Shown: positions 40,887-49,609 of the stretch, one piece after another
Layout: every line of letters starts with the position of its first letter
Numbering within the stretch: the first letter of the stretch is position 1
Source: WRKB01 sp031551145
GTDB taxonomy: Bacteria > Desulfobacterota > Desulfovibrionia > Desulfovibrionales > Desulfovibrionaceae
Assembly: GCA_031551145.1 (NCBI GenBank)
Contig: JAVBNZ010000017.1
Span: 16,406-80,405 of the forward strand
Reading direction: 5' to 3'
DNA: 64,000 nucleotides
The notes under the pieces: model-generated
What the model saw: the letters and a program-made list of their open reading frames with translations, nothing else
Databases searched by the model: none
What the model was told of the DNA's origin: nothing
Translations under genes and position numbers: made by a program

Positions 40887-42089
40887 ATGAGCGATTTTCC
40901 GCGCATGCACCGTCTGCCGCCCTACGTTTTCGCCGTTGTCACGGAACTGAAAACGCAGTTGCGCCGTCAGAACATCGACATTGTGGACATGGGCATGGGG
41001 AACCCCGACATTCCCACTCCGCAGCACATCGTGGACAAATTGGTGGAAGCGGCTCAGAAGCCGGTGAACCACCGTTATTCCGTTTCGCGCGGTATTCCCA
41101 ATCTGCGCAAGGCCATTTGCGATTGGTATTCACGCACGTATGAAGTCTATCTTGATCCCGACACCGAAGCCGTGGCCACAATGGGCTCCAAGGAAGGTCT
41201 GGCCCACCTGGCCTTGGCCGCGCTTTCGCCGGGAGATGTGGTTTTTGCGCCTGATCCCACCTATCCTATCCATACCTATGCCCCGATTATCGCGGGTGCG
41301 GATGTGCGCAGCATTCCCATCGGCCCCGGGCGCGACTTTTTCGAGGATCTTACGGCCGCCACCCGCCAAACCTGGCCCCGGCCCAAGATGCTGTTCATCA
41401 GCTATCCGCACAACCCCACCACGGAAGTCACGAGCCTGGAATTTTTCAGCAAGATCGTCGACTACGCCAAAGAACACAAAGTGTGGGTGGTGCATGATCT
41501 TGCCTACGCCGACCTCTGCTTCGACGGCTACAAGGCGCCGAGCTTCCTCCAGGTACCGGGCGCCAAGGACGTGGGCGTGGAGTTCTACACCCTCTCCAAA
41601 AGCTATTCCATGCCCGGCTGGCGCATGGGCTTCTGCGTGGGCAACCGCGAATTGGTCAAGGCGCTTACCCGCATAAAAAGCTATCTCGACTACGGTATTT
41701 TCCAGCCGATTCAGATCGCTTCCACCGTGGCCCTCAACGGCCCCGACGATTGCGTGCGTGAGATCTGCGACATCTATAAAAAACGCCGCGACGTGCTCAT
41801 TGACGGCCTGAAACGCATAGGCTGGGACGTGCCGCCCCCGAAGGCGACCATGTTCGTCTGGGCCAAGCTGCCCGAGGAGTTCCGGAAAATGGGTTCGGTC
41901 AACTTTGCCAAACTTCTGCTCACCGAGGGACATGTGGCGGTTTCGCCGGGCCTGGGCTTCGGTTCCTACGGCGACGACCACGTGCGCTTCGCGCTCATCG
42001 AAAACGAACACCGCAGCAAGCAGGCCGTCAAGGGTATACGTAAAGCTCTTTCCGGCGGTTCGGATATTTTGGAGAAAAGCGATGAATAA
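40887..42089 (+). CDS. Class-I PLP aminotransferase, AlaC-like
   Basis: This 400-residue protein has PLP-lysine Lys238 in TLSKSYSMPGWRMGF, MGNPDIPTP near the N-terminus, SYPHNPT for the substrate carboxylate and DLAYADLCFDG. It is closest in pattern to AlaC, a glutamate-pyruvate aminotransferase, and to aspartate aminotransferases. It should make alanine or aspartate. ATG 40887 is chosen; ATG 40872 would add five residues. Its stop overlaps the hom start by 8 bases, linking it to aspartate-family amino-acid synthesis. Confidence 0.88.
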   Translation: MSDFPRMHRLPPYVFAVVTELKTQLRRQNIDIVDMGMGNPDIPTPQHIVDKLVEAAQKPVNHRYSVSRGIPNLRKAICDWYSRTYEVYLDPDTEAVATMGSKEGLAHLALAALSPGDVVFAPDPTYPIHTYAPIIAGADVRSIPIGPGRDFFEDLTAATRQTWPRPKMLFISYPHNPTTEVTSLEFFSKIVDYAKEHKVWVVHDLAYADLCFDGYKAPSFLQVPGAKDVGVEFYTLSKSYSMPGWRMGFCVGNRELVKALTRIKSYLDYGIFQPIQIASTVALNGPDDCVREICDIYKKRRDVLIDGLKRIGWDVPPPKATMFVWAKLPEEFRKMGSVNFAKLLLTEGHVAVSPGLGFGSYGDDHVRFALIENEHRSKQAVKGIRKALSGGSDILEKSDE

Positions 42090-43374
42090 CCCGCCCCCTC
42101 TTCGCGTGGGCTTGGCCGGTTGCGGCACGGTAGGCTCCGGCCTGGTGCGCGTGCTGGCTGAAAACAGAGATTGGATACGTCAGCGCAGCGGGCGCGACAT
42201 CGTCCTGACCCACCTTCTTGAGCGCGATCCGAACAAAGCCGCCGGCCTGCCCGTGCCGGACAATCTCGTCATCACCGCGGATCCGGCGTTGATTACGGAC
42301 AATCCGGATGTCGACGTCGCCGTGGAGCTTATGGGCGGCACCGGTTTTGCGGGCGAATTCATTCTGCGGGCGCTGGACAAGGGCCGGCACGTCGTTACGG
42401 CCAACAAGGCCCTGCTGGCCGAGGCCGGCCTGCCGCTCTTCCAAAAAGCCGAAGAGCGCGGGGTTGCGCTGTTGTACGAAGCGGCGGTGGCCGGCGCGAT
42501 TCCTGTGGTGCAGGCGCTCAGGGAAAGTCTGGCGGGCAACCGCATCGTTTCGTTGAAAGGCATTCTGAACGGCACCAGCAACTATATTCTCAGCGCCATG
42601 GAATCCGCAGGGCTGGATTTCGCGAGCGCCCTGGTGCAGGCTCAGGAACTCGGCTTCGCCGAGGCCGATCCTTCGCTGGACATCGACGGGCACGACGCCG
42701 CCCACAAACTGGCCCTGCTTATCCGACTGGCCTACGGAGTGGATTACCCTTATGCGGAACTCCCCGTGCGGGGCATACGGACCGTGGACAAACTGGATAT
42801 CGGCTTTGCGCGGGAATTCGGCTGCCGCATCAAACTGATCGGCATGGTGCGCGAAGAAGACGGCTGCCTGGAGGCCGGCGTTTTCCCCACGCTGTTGCAC
42901 AACTCCCGCCTGCTCGCCCAGGTGAGCGGAGCGTTCAACGCCGTGTTGGTGGAAGGCAACGCCGCCGGCTCCCTGTTCTTCCACGGCAAGGGCGCGGGTT
43001 CTCTGCCCACGGCGGGCGCGGTGCTGGGAGATCTGCTTTCCCTGGCGCGCGGCGCGCTGCCGAACAACACGGGCTTTGTGCGCCAGGTGCCGGGCAGGGC
43101 CTGTATTCTGCCCCCGGCCGGCGCGATAAGCCGGTATTATGTGCGGGTGATGGTGCGCGACGCGCCCGGCGTGCTGCGCGATATCGCGGGCGCCATGGCC
43201 GCCGAGAACATCAGCATTGCTCAGGCCATCCAGAAGGCGGAGCAGGAACACGCCGTGCCCCTGGTTTTCATGACCCACGCCGCGCGCGCCCGATCCATGG
43301 AAAACGCCCTGAAACAAATCTGGAACAGCGGCCTGCTGCTTGAGCCGGCCGTGTGCTACCATGTGTTGGATTGA
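42082..43374 (+). CDS. hom: Homoserine dehydrogenase
   Basis: This 430-residue protein has an NAD(P)-binding GLAGCGTVGSGLV at residues 9-21. NGTSNYILSAM and GFAEADPSLDIDGHDAAHKLALL are the catalytic signature, and a C-terminal ACT domain (RVMVRDAPGVLRDIAGAMA) is present for feedback control, usually by threonine. It reduces aspartate semialdehyde to homoserine for threonine and methionine. GGAG precedes ATG 42082, which lies inside the end of the aminotransferase gene. Confidence 0.96.
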   Translation: MNNPPPLRVGLAGCGTVGSGLVRVLAENRDWIRQRSGRDIVLTHLLERDPNKAAGLPVPDNLVITADPALITDNPDVDVAVELMGGTGFAGEFILRALDKGRHVVTANKALLAEAGLPLFQKAEERGVALLYEAAVAGAIPVVQALRESLAGNRIVSLKGILNGTSNYILSAMESAGLDFASALVQAQELGFAEADPSLDIDGHDAAHKLALLIRLAYGVDYPYAELPVRGIRTVDKLDIGFAREFGCRIKLIGMVREEDGCLEAGVFPTLLHNSRLLAQVSGAFNAVLVEGNAAGSLFFHGKGAGSLPTAGAVLGDLLSLARGALPNNTGFVRQVPGRACILPPAGAISRYYVRVMVRDAPGVLRDIAGAMAAENISIAQAIQKAEQEHAVPLVFMTHAARARSMENALKQIWNSGLLLEPAVCYHVLD

Positions 43375-43522
43375 CGCCGGTTGCGCCTTGCCGGAAGGGG
43401 GGCTCCGCTTCGGCGGGCACCGGGAAAAAACCCGAAGCCTGTCCAGGCTCCGGTGTCGTCTGAGGCGCTTTTGCTGGCCGGCGGGCAAATTCCCGCAATG
43501 CTCCAATAAGCGGTAGGAGCCT

Positions 43523-46069
43523 ATGTCCGTTTCTCCTGTCCCGGATTCCCCGCCCGAAGATCTGCCCGAAGCGGAACCGTCCAGGCCCGTTTCCCGCTTT
43601 GTGCGGTGGCTTTCCTTCCTGCTTGCGCGTCGCTATTTCATTATGACCTACGGCGATCCCGTTCCGACGGAAGGCGGACCGTTTCTCATTCTCGCCAATC
43701 ATCCGGCGCTGATTGATCCTCTCATCGTCTATTCGCGTTTCGCTCATTTGCGACCGCGTCCGCTTATGGACGAGCTTGCCTACAAACGTTTCAAGTTTTT
43801 CGCACGGCAGTTCGAGCCGATTATTGTACCCGACCTGAGCAGGGGGGGGGATCCCGCATCGTTGGAACAGGTTGTGAACCAGGCGGTGGAAACGCTGGCC
43901 TCCGGCCGCAGTGTGCTCATGTGGCCAGGAGGACGCCTGCAGCGCGACGGCCGGGATGTGCTGAAAGGCAAAAGCGGAGCCTGGCGCATTGTGAATGCCG
44001 CGCGCGAACGCCCGGGCGTGGAACCGGAACTGATTCTTGTGCGCACAGAAGGCCTGTGGGGCAGCCGTTTTTCGCGCTATCTGGACACGAGCGAGCCCAT
44101 GAACGTGTTCAAGAAAATGATGAAGCTCCTGCCGGCTTTTCTGCTTTTCGGACCTTTTCTGCCGCGCCGGCCCGTACGCCTGATGCTGCGGCGCCACAGG
44201 CCGAGCCCGGCCGACTGCGCGAGCCTGGAACGGTTGAACGGCATTATTGCCGCATGGTTTGCCGCCGGAAAACAGAACGTCTCCCTCGTTCCGGTCGTGC
44301 CCGGCATCACCCCGCTGCCTCTGCCGCTGCACGGCCCGCCGGAGGAATCTTCCGCAGTGGATATTGCTCCCGCGCTGGATCTGCTGGCTTCCCACGGCGC
44401 CGAACCCGCCACGAAAGGGCACACGCGCCTTGAAGATCTCGGCATAGACAGCCTGGCAATGGTGCAGTTGATCCTGCACATCGAGAAGCTTTGCGGCTAC
44501 GCGCCCGCGCCGGCGGAACTGCAGACCGTGGCGGACGTGGCTCTGGTGCTGCTCAACAAAACCGCCCCGGCCGAACTGCCCGTGCTGGCCGAAGTGGAGC
44601 CGGCAGCCATACGCCTTCCTCCGCTTGCGCCCATCCACGAAGTGTTTTCGCGTCGCGGCGACGTAACCGACATCACTCTGGGTGAGCACTTTTCCCGCAG
44701 CACGCTTATGGGTTACGCCAAGGCGGTGTCGCTTTTGGTGCGCGACATCCCCGGGCACAACCTCGGCATTGCCCTGCCTGCAGGCGCGGCGGCCATGGCG
44801 GCTTTTGCCGGTTGCCTGGGCGCCGGTCGTGTGCCGGTAATGCTCGATTACACCATGAGCGCGGGCAAACTGGCGCGCTGCGCCCGCCTGGCGCGCATCA
44901 GCCATGTGCTGACCAGCCGCCGCATGTACGGCCGGGGAGTGCCGCCGGGCACCAAGGCCGTCTACCTTGAGGATGTGGACATCAGCCGTCTGCGCAGCAA
45001 AGCCGTGGCATCGATTTTCGGCTTTGACTGGATGGGCAGACTGGACGATCCGGCGGTCATCCTTTTTACTTCCGGAATCACGGATATACCCAAGGGCGTG
45101 CCGCTCACGCACCGTAATCTGATGAGCGCCCTGCGGGCTCTGCTTTCCGCCTGCATGGGGAGCCCCCTGCACACCCGGCGCATGAGCATGCTCTGCTGCC
45201 TGCCGACCTATCATGCACTGGGTTTCTTGACCAATCTGCTGCTGCCCCTGGTTTGCGGCGTGCCTGCCGTCTGCGTGGCCGATCCGGGCAATGCCCCGGC
45301 CCTGGCCAGAGCTGCCGCAGCTTATAAAACCACACATTTTGTGGGCACTCCCGCCTTCCTGCAGAACATACTTCTGACTGCCCAGGCCCCTCTCTCGTTC
45401 CAGGCGGTAATACTGGGCGCGGAAGCTTGCCCCGATTCCGTGCGGGAACTCTTCGCCTCATTCTGCCCGGAAGCCTTTTTGATCGAAAGCTACGGCGCGA
45501 CGGAATGCGCGGCGGTCGCCACACTGAACTATGCGCGGGTGCCGGGTTCAATAGGTTATGTATTGCCGGGACTGGAGCACAAAATACACGACGAAGAACT
45601 GTACCTGCGCGGCGAAAGCGTATTTTCCGGCTACCTGGAAGGCCCGGATCCCCGCGTTGCCCTGCCCGGTTCTTCGCACGCCGACTGGTACCCTACCGGC
45701 GATTTTTTCCGAGAGGAAAACGGCGCGCTGTACTTTCTGGGACGAGCCGGCCGCTTTGTGCAACGGAGGGGGGAAATGATTTCCCTAAGCGCGCTCGAAG
45801 CGGTGTTGAACGAACGTTTTCCGCTGCACACGGACGAACCGGTGTTCATACAGCGCTTTGCGGTGATAGCGGACAAGCGGGGGCGCATCCTGGCACTCGG
45901 CTGTTGCGGCATGGAACTTGCAGAAATAAATACCGAATTGGATCTGGCCGGATTCGGTCCCGCGTGGAAGGTGGATGAACTGCGGGAATACACCCTGCCC
46001 GGAACAGCTTCGGGCAAGGTGGATTATCGGGCGCTCGCCGCCGTGTTCGCGCCGGAAGAGGAAACTTAA
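43523..46069 (+). CDS. Fusion of PlsC acyltransferase, acyl carrier domain and acyl-adenylating enzyme
   Basis: This 848-residue protein starts with a PlsC-like domain (residues 40-260) with NHPALID in place of the usual HxxxxD block. A carrier domain follows, with phosphopantetheine site Ser310 in LGIDSLAMV. An AMP-binding domain (about 370-840) completes it, with LFTSGITDIPKG, SYGATECAAV, WYPTGDFF and TASGKVDY. The layout recalls Aas, the lysophospholipid acyltransferase/acyl-ACP synthetase, with a carrier inserted. It could activate a fatty acid, hold it on its own carrier and pass it to a lysolipid. The first adenylation motif is altered (TSGITDIP for TSGSTGxP). It has its own start after 148 bases without a gene. 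Confidence 0.85.
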   Translation: MSVSPVPDSPPEDLPEAEPSRPVSRFVRWLSFLLARRYFIMTYGDPVPTEGGPFLILANHPALIDPLIVYSRFAHLRPRPLMDELAYKRFKFFARQFEPIIVPDLSRGGDPASLEQVVNQAVETLASGRSVLMWPGGRLQRDGRDVLKGKSGAWRIVNAARERPGVEPELILVRTEGLWGSRFSRYLDTSEPMNVFKKMMKLLPAFLLFGPFLPRRPVRLMLRRHRPSPADCASLERLNGIIAAWFAAGKQNVSLVPVVPGITPLPLPLHGPPEESSAVDIAPALDLLASHGAEPATKGHTRLEDLGIDSLAMVQLILHIEKLCGYAPAPAELQTVADVALVLLNKTAPAELPVLAEVEPAAIRLPPLAPIHEVFSRRGDVTDITLGEHFSRSTLMGYAKAVSLLVRDIPGHNLGIALPAGAAAMAAFAGCLGAGRVPVMLDYTMSAGKLARCARLARISHVLTSRRMYGRGVPPGTKAVYLEDVDISRLRSKAVASIFGFDWMGRLDDPAVILFTSGITDIPKGVPLTHRNLMSALRALLSACMGSPLHTRRMSMLCCLPTYHALGFLTNLLLPLVCGVPAVCVADPGNAPALARAAAAYKTTHFVGTPAFLQNILLTAQAPLSFQAVILGAEACPDSVRELFASFCPEAFLIESYGATECAAVATLNYARVPGSIGYVLPGLEHKIHDEELYLRGESVFSGYLEGPDPRVALPGSSHADWYPTGDFFREENGALYFLGRAGRFVQRRGEMISLSALEAVLNERFPLHTDEPVFIQRFAVIADKRGRILALGCCGMELAEINTELDLAGFGPAWKVDELREYTLPGTASGKVDYRALAAVFAPEEET

Positions 46070-46428
46070 CCCAACACTTCCTCTTTCATGACCGCCTCGT
46101 TTTTTATGCGGTCGAGCAGTTCGGCAAACACGCTTTTTACGTTTTCCCGTATATCGCCGGCCACAACGAGAAAGAGCAGGTCGTCGCCGGGTTTGAGTTC
46201 GCCTTCGGCGGCTTCCGCGAGTATGCGGAAAATACCCGGACGCTGTTCCATTTCCCTGCAGATCTTCTGCATCAGAGCATGATCGGGGCGCACACGCACC
46301 GAGGAAACCGGGGTATGTCCCTTACGCGACCAGGCGCGCACAACGCCGTTGTGGATGAGCATCATGCCCACATGTTCCGCGAAACCTGGTTCTTTCTTGA
46401 GCTTTGCGAGGGTTTGGGTAATATCCAT
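46066..46428 (-). CDS. MoaE-like protein
   Basis: This 120-residue protein has HVGMMLIHNGVVRAWSRKG, then a central helix and EGELKPGDDLLFLVVAGDIRENV. FAELLDRIKNEAVMKEE closes it. The order of blocks follows MoaE, the large subunit of molybdopterin synthase. The usual PIWKKE lysine block near the end is AVMKEE, and the arginine-rich part differs. It may be a MoaE relative with another role. ATG 46428 has GGAG 6 bases upstream; its stop overlaps the end of the fusion gene by 4 bases on the opposite strand. Confidence 0.7.
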   Translation of the reverse strand: MDITQTLAKLKKEPGFAEHVGMMLIHNGVVRAWSRKGHTPVSSVRVRPDHALMQKICREMEQRPGIFRILAEAAEGELKPGDDLLFLVVAGDIRENVKSVFAELLDRIKNEAVMKEEVLG

Positions 46429-46492
46429 GTCGGGCTCCGCTTTTGTCGGCGCCCGCGTTGCGCGCGCCGACACGTTCCGGGGGTGAATAACT

Positions 46493-49207
46493 ATGCAAGT
46501 ACTTGCCGATCTGCTGCAACGCGTGCCGGTTGCGCGCGAAAGCCGCATGAGCGCCGCCGGTTTTGCCGTCTGGGTCTGCTGGCAGGAGAACCTTGATCCG
46601 GCCGTTCCTCAGACCCTTCAGGACTACGGCGGTATGAGCATGGCGTCGGACAGGGATCAAAGCCTGTGGTTTTTTTTCAGCGCCGATGCTCTGCTGGCCT
46701 TGGCCCGCCTTGCCGTTTGGGGCAAGTTCAACACCATTGCGGCGTCCATCACGGCTTTTCCCGCCAAACTCGTGCTGGGAAGCAGGCGGGAACTCGGGCT
46801 GGAAGTGGAAACCCTTTTAAGCGGGCAATCGATCCTTTCAGGCCGGAATTTGGAAATATGGCTGCATCCCAAACTGCGTGAGCACGGCGAGAGCCTGCCG
46901 GGGCTGGTTTTTCAGGAAAAGCCGGCCCAGCAGGGTATGGCGAAAGTTTCCTGGGCCGGCGTAACGGCCGATCCCCGGCTGCCGTATACCTCTTCCCAAG
47001 GATGGTACGCCATCCTGCGTCCCCTCGGCAACCCTCTGGACAAGCTTTTCCAGGCGGGCTGGCGCAGTATGTTCGGCAACCTGGAAGACGCCCTGAAGCG
47101 CCAGAAACTCAAATATCTGCTGCACGAAAACTTCGTCATCATTCAGGTGGAAAACCTTCGCCAACTGCGCGGCCTGCTGCGGGAGTTTTTCGGCATTTTT
47201 GAAAAGGCCAAAAACGATCAGACCGGGTATTGGCCCTGCGTGAGCGCGGTGGTTGACCGCAGGGGCCTTAATTTCAACAACGAACTGCCCAACAAGGTGG
47301 GTCTGAAGTGGGAAAATCTCACGCCGGACTATCCCTATATGAGCTACCGCAACGCCTATCTGCTCGGGGAAGGGTTCGCCATTTATGATATCCGCTCCGC
47401 CGGCGAGCAGGTCAATATGGACAGCTGGTGCAACATCAATCTGGAAGACTCTGCCGCCGAGCAGCATGCCGTTCCCATTGTCATGCCGGGCCGGCTTATG
47501 CCGGGACGGGGCGCAGGCTGCTTTTACTGCGGCATGGGCGATCATCCGGCCGGACAATGTCCGACCCTGCGCCTGCCTGCGGACGAGGTCGGTTCCCGGC
47601 AGGATCTTGCGCACCTTTCTTTTGACGACATCAATGAGGCTTTCGCCGGCCTGGATATCGCGCTGACCGAACTCGGCACGATCGGCTATACGAGCGTACA
47701 GAGCACCGATCCGAAAGCCGGCGCGCTCGTGCGGGCTCTGTTCGGCATCAATGCGGCTTCGCAGGCGCGCATGGCCCCTCGCATTTGGCTGACCAAGGCC
47801 AAGGACTACCCCCGCTGCCTGGAAGATGAACCGCAGCCGAAGGACGCGAGTCCGGTCTGGGATCTGTTTGAGCAATTTACCCTGGCGGGTGTGGATAAAC
47901 TTGCCAAGCTTGAAAAGGAAATCCAGTCCGCCGTACAGCGTTTTCCGCGCGACGGCCGGCTGCGCACCCTGCTGGGTTTCTGCCGTATTTCCAAAGGAGA
48001 TACGAACTCGGCCCTGTCCTGCTTCAAAGACGGAGCGGCCTTGACCCATTCCAGTCTGGTGCAGGCCTGGAACGAATACCTGCATGCCAGAGCTCTGGAA
48101 ATGTTGGGCCGGCACGCCGACGCTTTCGAGCAGTACGGCAATGTGCAGCGCATTATCCCGAGTTGGACGGATGTTTCCTACCGCCAGCTCGTGTGCAAGG
48201 TAAAACTCGGTTTCGGCGAACACACGCTGGAACAGATCCGCGGTCTCATCGCCGCCGAACCGCATTATTTCAATCGTTGCCTCATCGATCCGGAATTGGA
48301 ACGGGGACATCTGCTTATTCTCTCCACCCTTTATCCGCTTTGGGTGGAAGCCGCCGGCTCGACGGATCCGGAAAAAATCAAACTCAAGGAAATCGGCGAA
48401 CAAGTGGAAGCCTGGTTCCCGTCGGATCATCCCACGGCCCTGCATTTCGCCGAACCGCTGGCCCGTCTGCGCCGGCTCGCGGATATCAAGAATTACGTCG
48501 CCTGCCTGCAATTGCGCGAAGGGCGCCCGCAACTTGAAAAAGAACTTGCCGAAACTCTGCAGAAAGCCGTGGAGACGCTCCAGGAACGCTACAAGCGCTA
48601 TCTCGTCATTCTGCAGGCCGTGCGGGACGAAGCTTCGTGGTTTCCCTTCCCCAACCTGCTCGTCGTGTTCAACCGGGAATTCAACGAATGCGCGGGCATC
48701 ATCAACTGGGCTTTTACTTCGAATTTCAAGGAAGCCGAAGTATACAAAAAAGCGCTCACGCATACAGATGAAGTGGAAGACCGCCTGCATGATCTCAAAA
48801 AACGTCTGAAATTCCTGCGTATGGTGCGGGACACGACCCTGTTCGTCCTTACCATGGGCAAGACCTTTTTTTGGGTTGAACTCATCAGCCTGCTGTTGTG
48901 CTTTCTTCTTGTGCCGGGCATCATCTATTTCGGCGAAAAGATCGGCCTGAAGTGGCTTCAGGAAATGCTGGCCGGGCAACTTTGGGAGATTCAGCAGGTG
49001 CTGGTGATCATCATCACCGTTATGTCCGCCGGCATAGCCGCGTTGCGCAGCACCCTGATTTTTGAAAAAAGGCGTGATAAGCTGATAGAAGAGGCGAAGG
49101 CGCAACGGGAACGGGCGCAGCAGGTTCGCCTGGAAAGCATCAGGCAGCGGCGCAGGACGGAACTCGAGACCCGAAAGAAGGAGCACGAGCAGGATCTCAA
49201 GCTCTGA
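46493..49207 (+). CDS. Large membrane-anchored protein with CCHC zinc knuckle and TPR-like region
   Basis: This 904-residue protein has a large soluble part. Residues 343-356 form a C-x2-C-x4-H-x4-C zinc knuckle (CFYCGMGDHPAGQC). About 480-660 is helical and TPR-like (DTNSALSCFKDGAAL, ARALEMLGRHADAFEQY). Two transmembrane helices lie near 790-815 and 830-855, and a charged coiled-coil tail rich in Arg, Glu and Lys ends the protein. It is followed after 31 bases by the small gene at 49239, so the pair may act together. I know no function for this architecture. The ribosome site GGGGGTGA precedes ATG 46493. Confidence 0.75.
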   Translation: MQVLADLLQRVPVARESRMSAAGFAVWVCWQENLDPAVPQTLQDYGGMSMASDRDQSLWFFFSADALLALARLAVWGKFNTIAASITAFPAKLVLGSRRELGLEVETLLSGQSILSGRNLEIWLHPKLREHGESLPGLVFQEKPAQQGMAKVSWAGVTADPRLPYTSSQGWYAILRPLGNPLDKLFQAGWRSMFGNLEDALKRQKLKYLLHENFVIIQVENLRQLRGLLREFFGIFEKAKNDQTGYWPCVSAVVDRRGLNFNNELPNKVGLKWENLTPDYPYMSYRNAYLLGEGFAIYDIRSAGEQVNMDSWCNINLEDSAAEQHAVPIVMPGRLMPGRGAGCFYCGMGDHPAGQCPTLRLPADEVGSRQDLAHLSFDDINEAFAGLDIALTELGTIGYTSVQSTDPKAGALVRALFGINAASQARMAPRIWLTKAKDYPRCLEDEPQPKDASPVWDLFEQFTLAGVDKLAKLEKEIQSAVQRFPRDGRLRTLLGFCRISKGDTNSALSCFKDGAALTHSSLVQAWNEYLHARALEMLGRHADAFEQYGNVQRIIPSWTDVSYRQLVCKVKLGFGEHTLEQIRGLIAAEPHYFNRCLIDPELERGHLLILSTLYPLWVEAAGSTDPEKIKLKEIGEQVEAWFPSDHPTALHFAEPLARLRRLADIKNYVACLQLREGRPQLEKELAETLQKAVETLQERYKRYLVILQAVRDEASWFPFPNLLVVFNREFNECAGIINWAFTSNFKEAEVYKKALTHTDEVEDRLHDLKKRLKFLRMVRDTTLFVLTMGKTFFWVELISLLLCFLLVPGIIYFGEKIGLKWLQEMLAGQLWEIQQVLVIIITVMSAGIAALRSTLIFEKRRDKLIEEAKAQRERAQQVRLESIRQRRRTELETRKKEHEQDLKL

Positions 49208-49238
49208 GCTTGATCCGCGTGTCGTACAGGGAGGTTAT

Positions 49239-49580
49239 ATGAATCCTTTCAGGCAGTTCAGCAATTTGGACATCGACTGGGATCTCAGCCCGGAAGACGC
49301 CGTTACCCTGTATCTCGAATGGGGCAACAACAATTGGCACGCTCCCTTTCCTCCTGTGCGCTCCAGGGGGGATTACGCCGTATATTTTGTAGTGGACAAC
49401 TGGACCGCACCGCCGAAAATCCGCCTGCTGCGGCGGAACTCGGAACGGCTTGAAGAACTTGCCGAACAGGAACTGCCGAAAGAACTTGAAGCGGGCTTCG
49501 CGGCCGAATACGGCGAGCTGCGCGGCGTTTTCGCGCCTACGCCCGCCATCAAAGCCTGGTTGAAACAACAGATGATCTGA
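49239..49580 (+). CDS. Small protein of unknown function
   Basis: This 113-residue protein starts MNPFRQFSNLDIDWDLSPEDAV and is rich in Trp (five or six residues, e.g. YLEWGNNNWHAPF, VVDNWTAPP), with a charged helical second half (RLEELAEQELPKELEAGF). It has no signal peptide or known motif. GGGAGG precedes its ATG. It is read just after the zinc-knuckle membrane protein and just before cardiolipin synthase, probably as one transcript. Similar short proteins occur in Desulfovibrio genomes without assigned function. Confidence 0.65.
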   Translation: MNPFRQFSNLDIDWDLSPEDAVTLYLEWGNNNWHAPFPPVRSRGDYAVYFVVDNWTAPPKIRLLRRNSERLEELAEQELPKELEAGFAAEYGELRGVFAPTPAIKAWLKQQMI

Positions 49581-49609
49581 ACGCATTCAGTCGGCCTTGC
49601 GCGGAATAT

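Noticed and set aside
46838..49186. 782-codon frame opposite the zinc-knuckle protein gene
   Set aside because: Same antisense artefact; the plus-strand gene has a ribosome site, membrane helices and a zinc motif.
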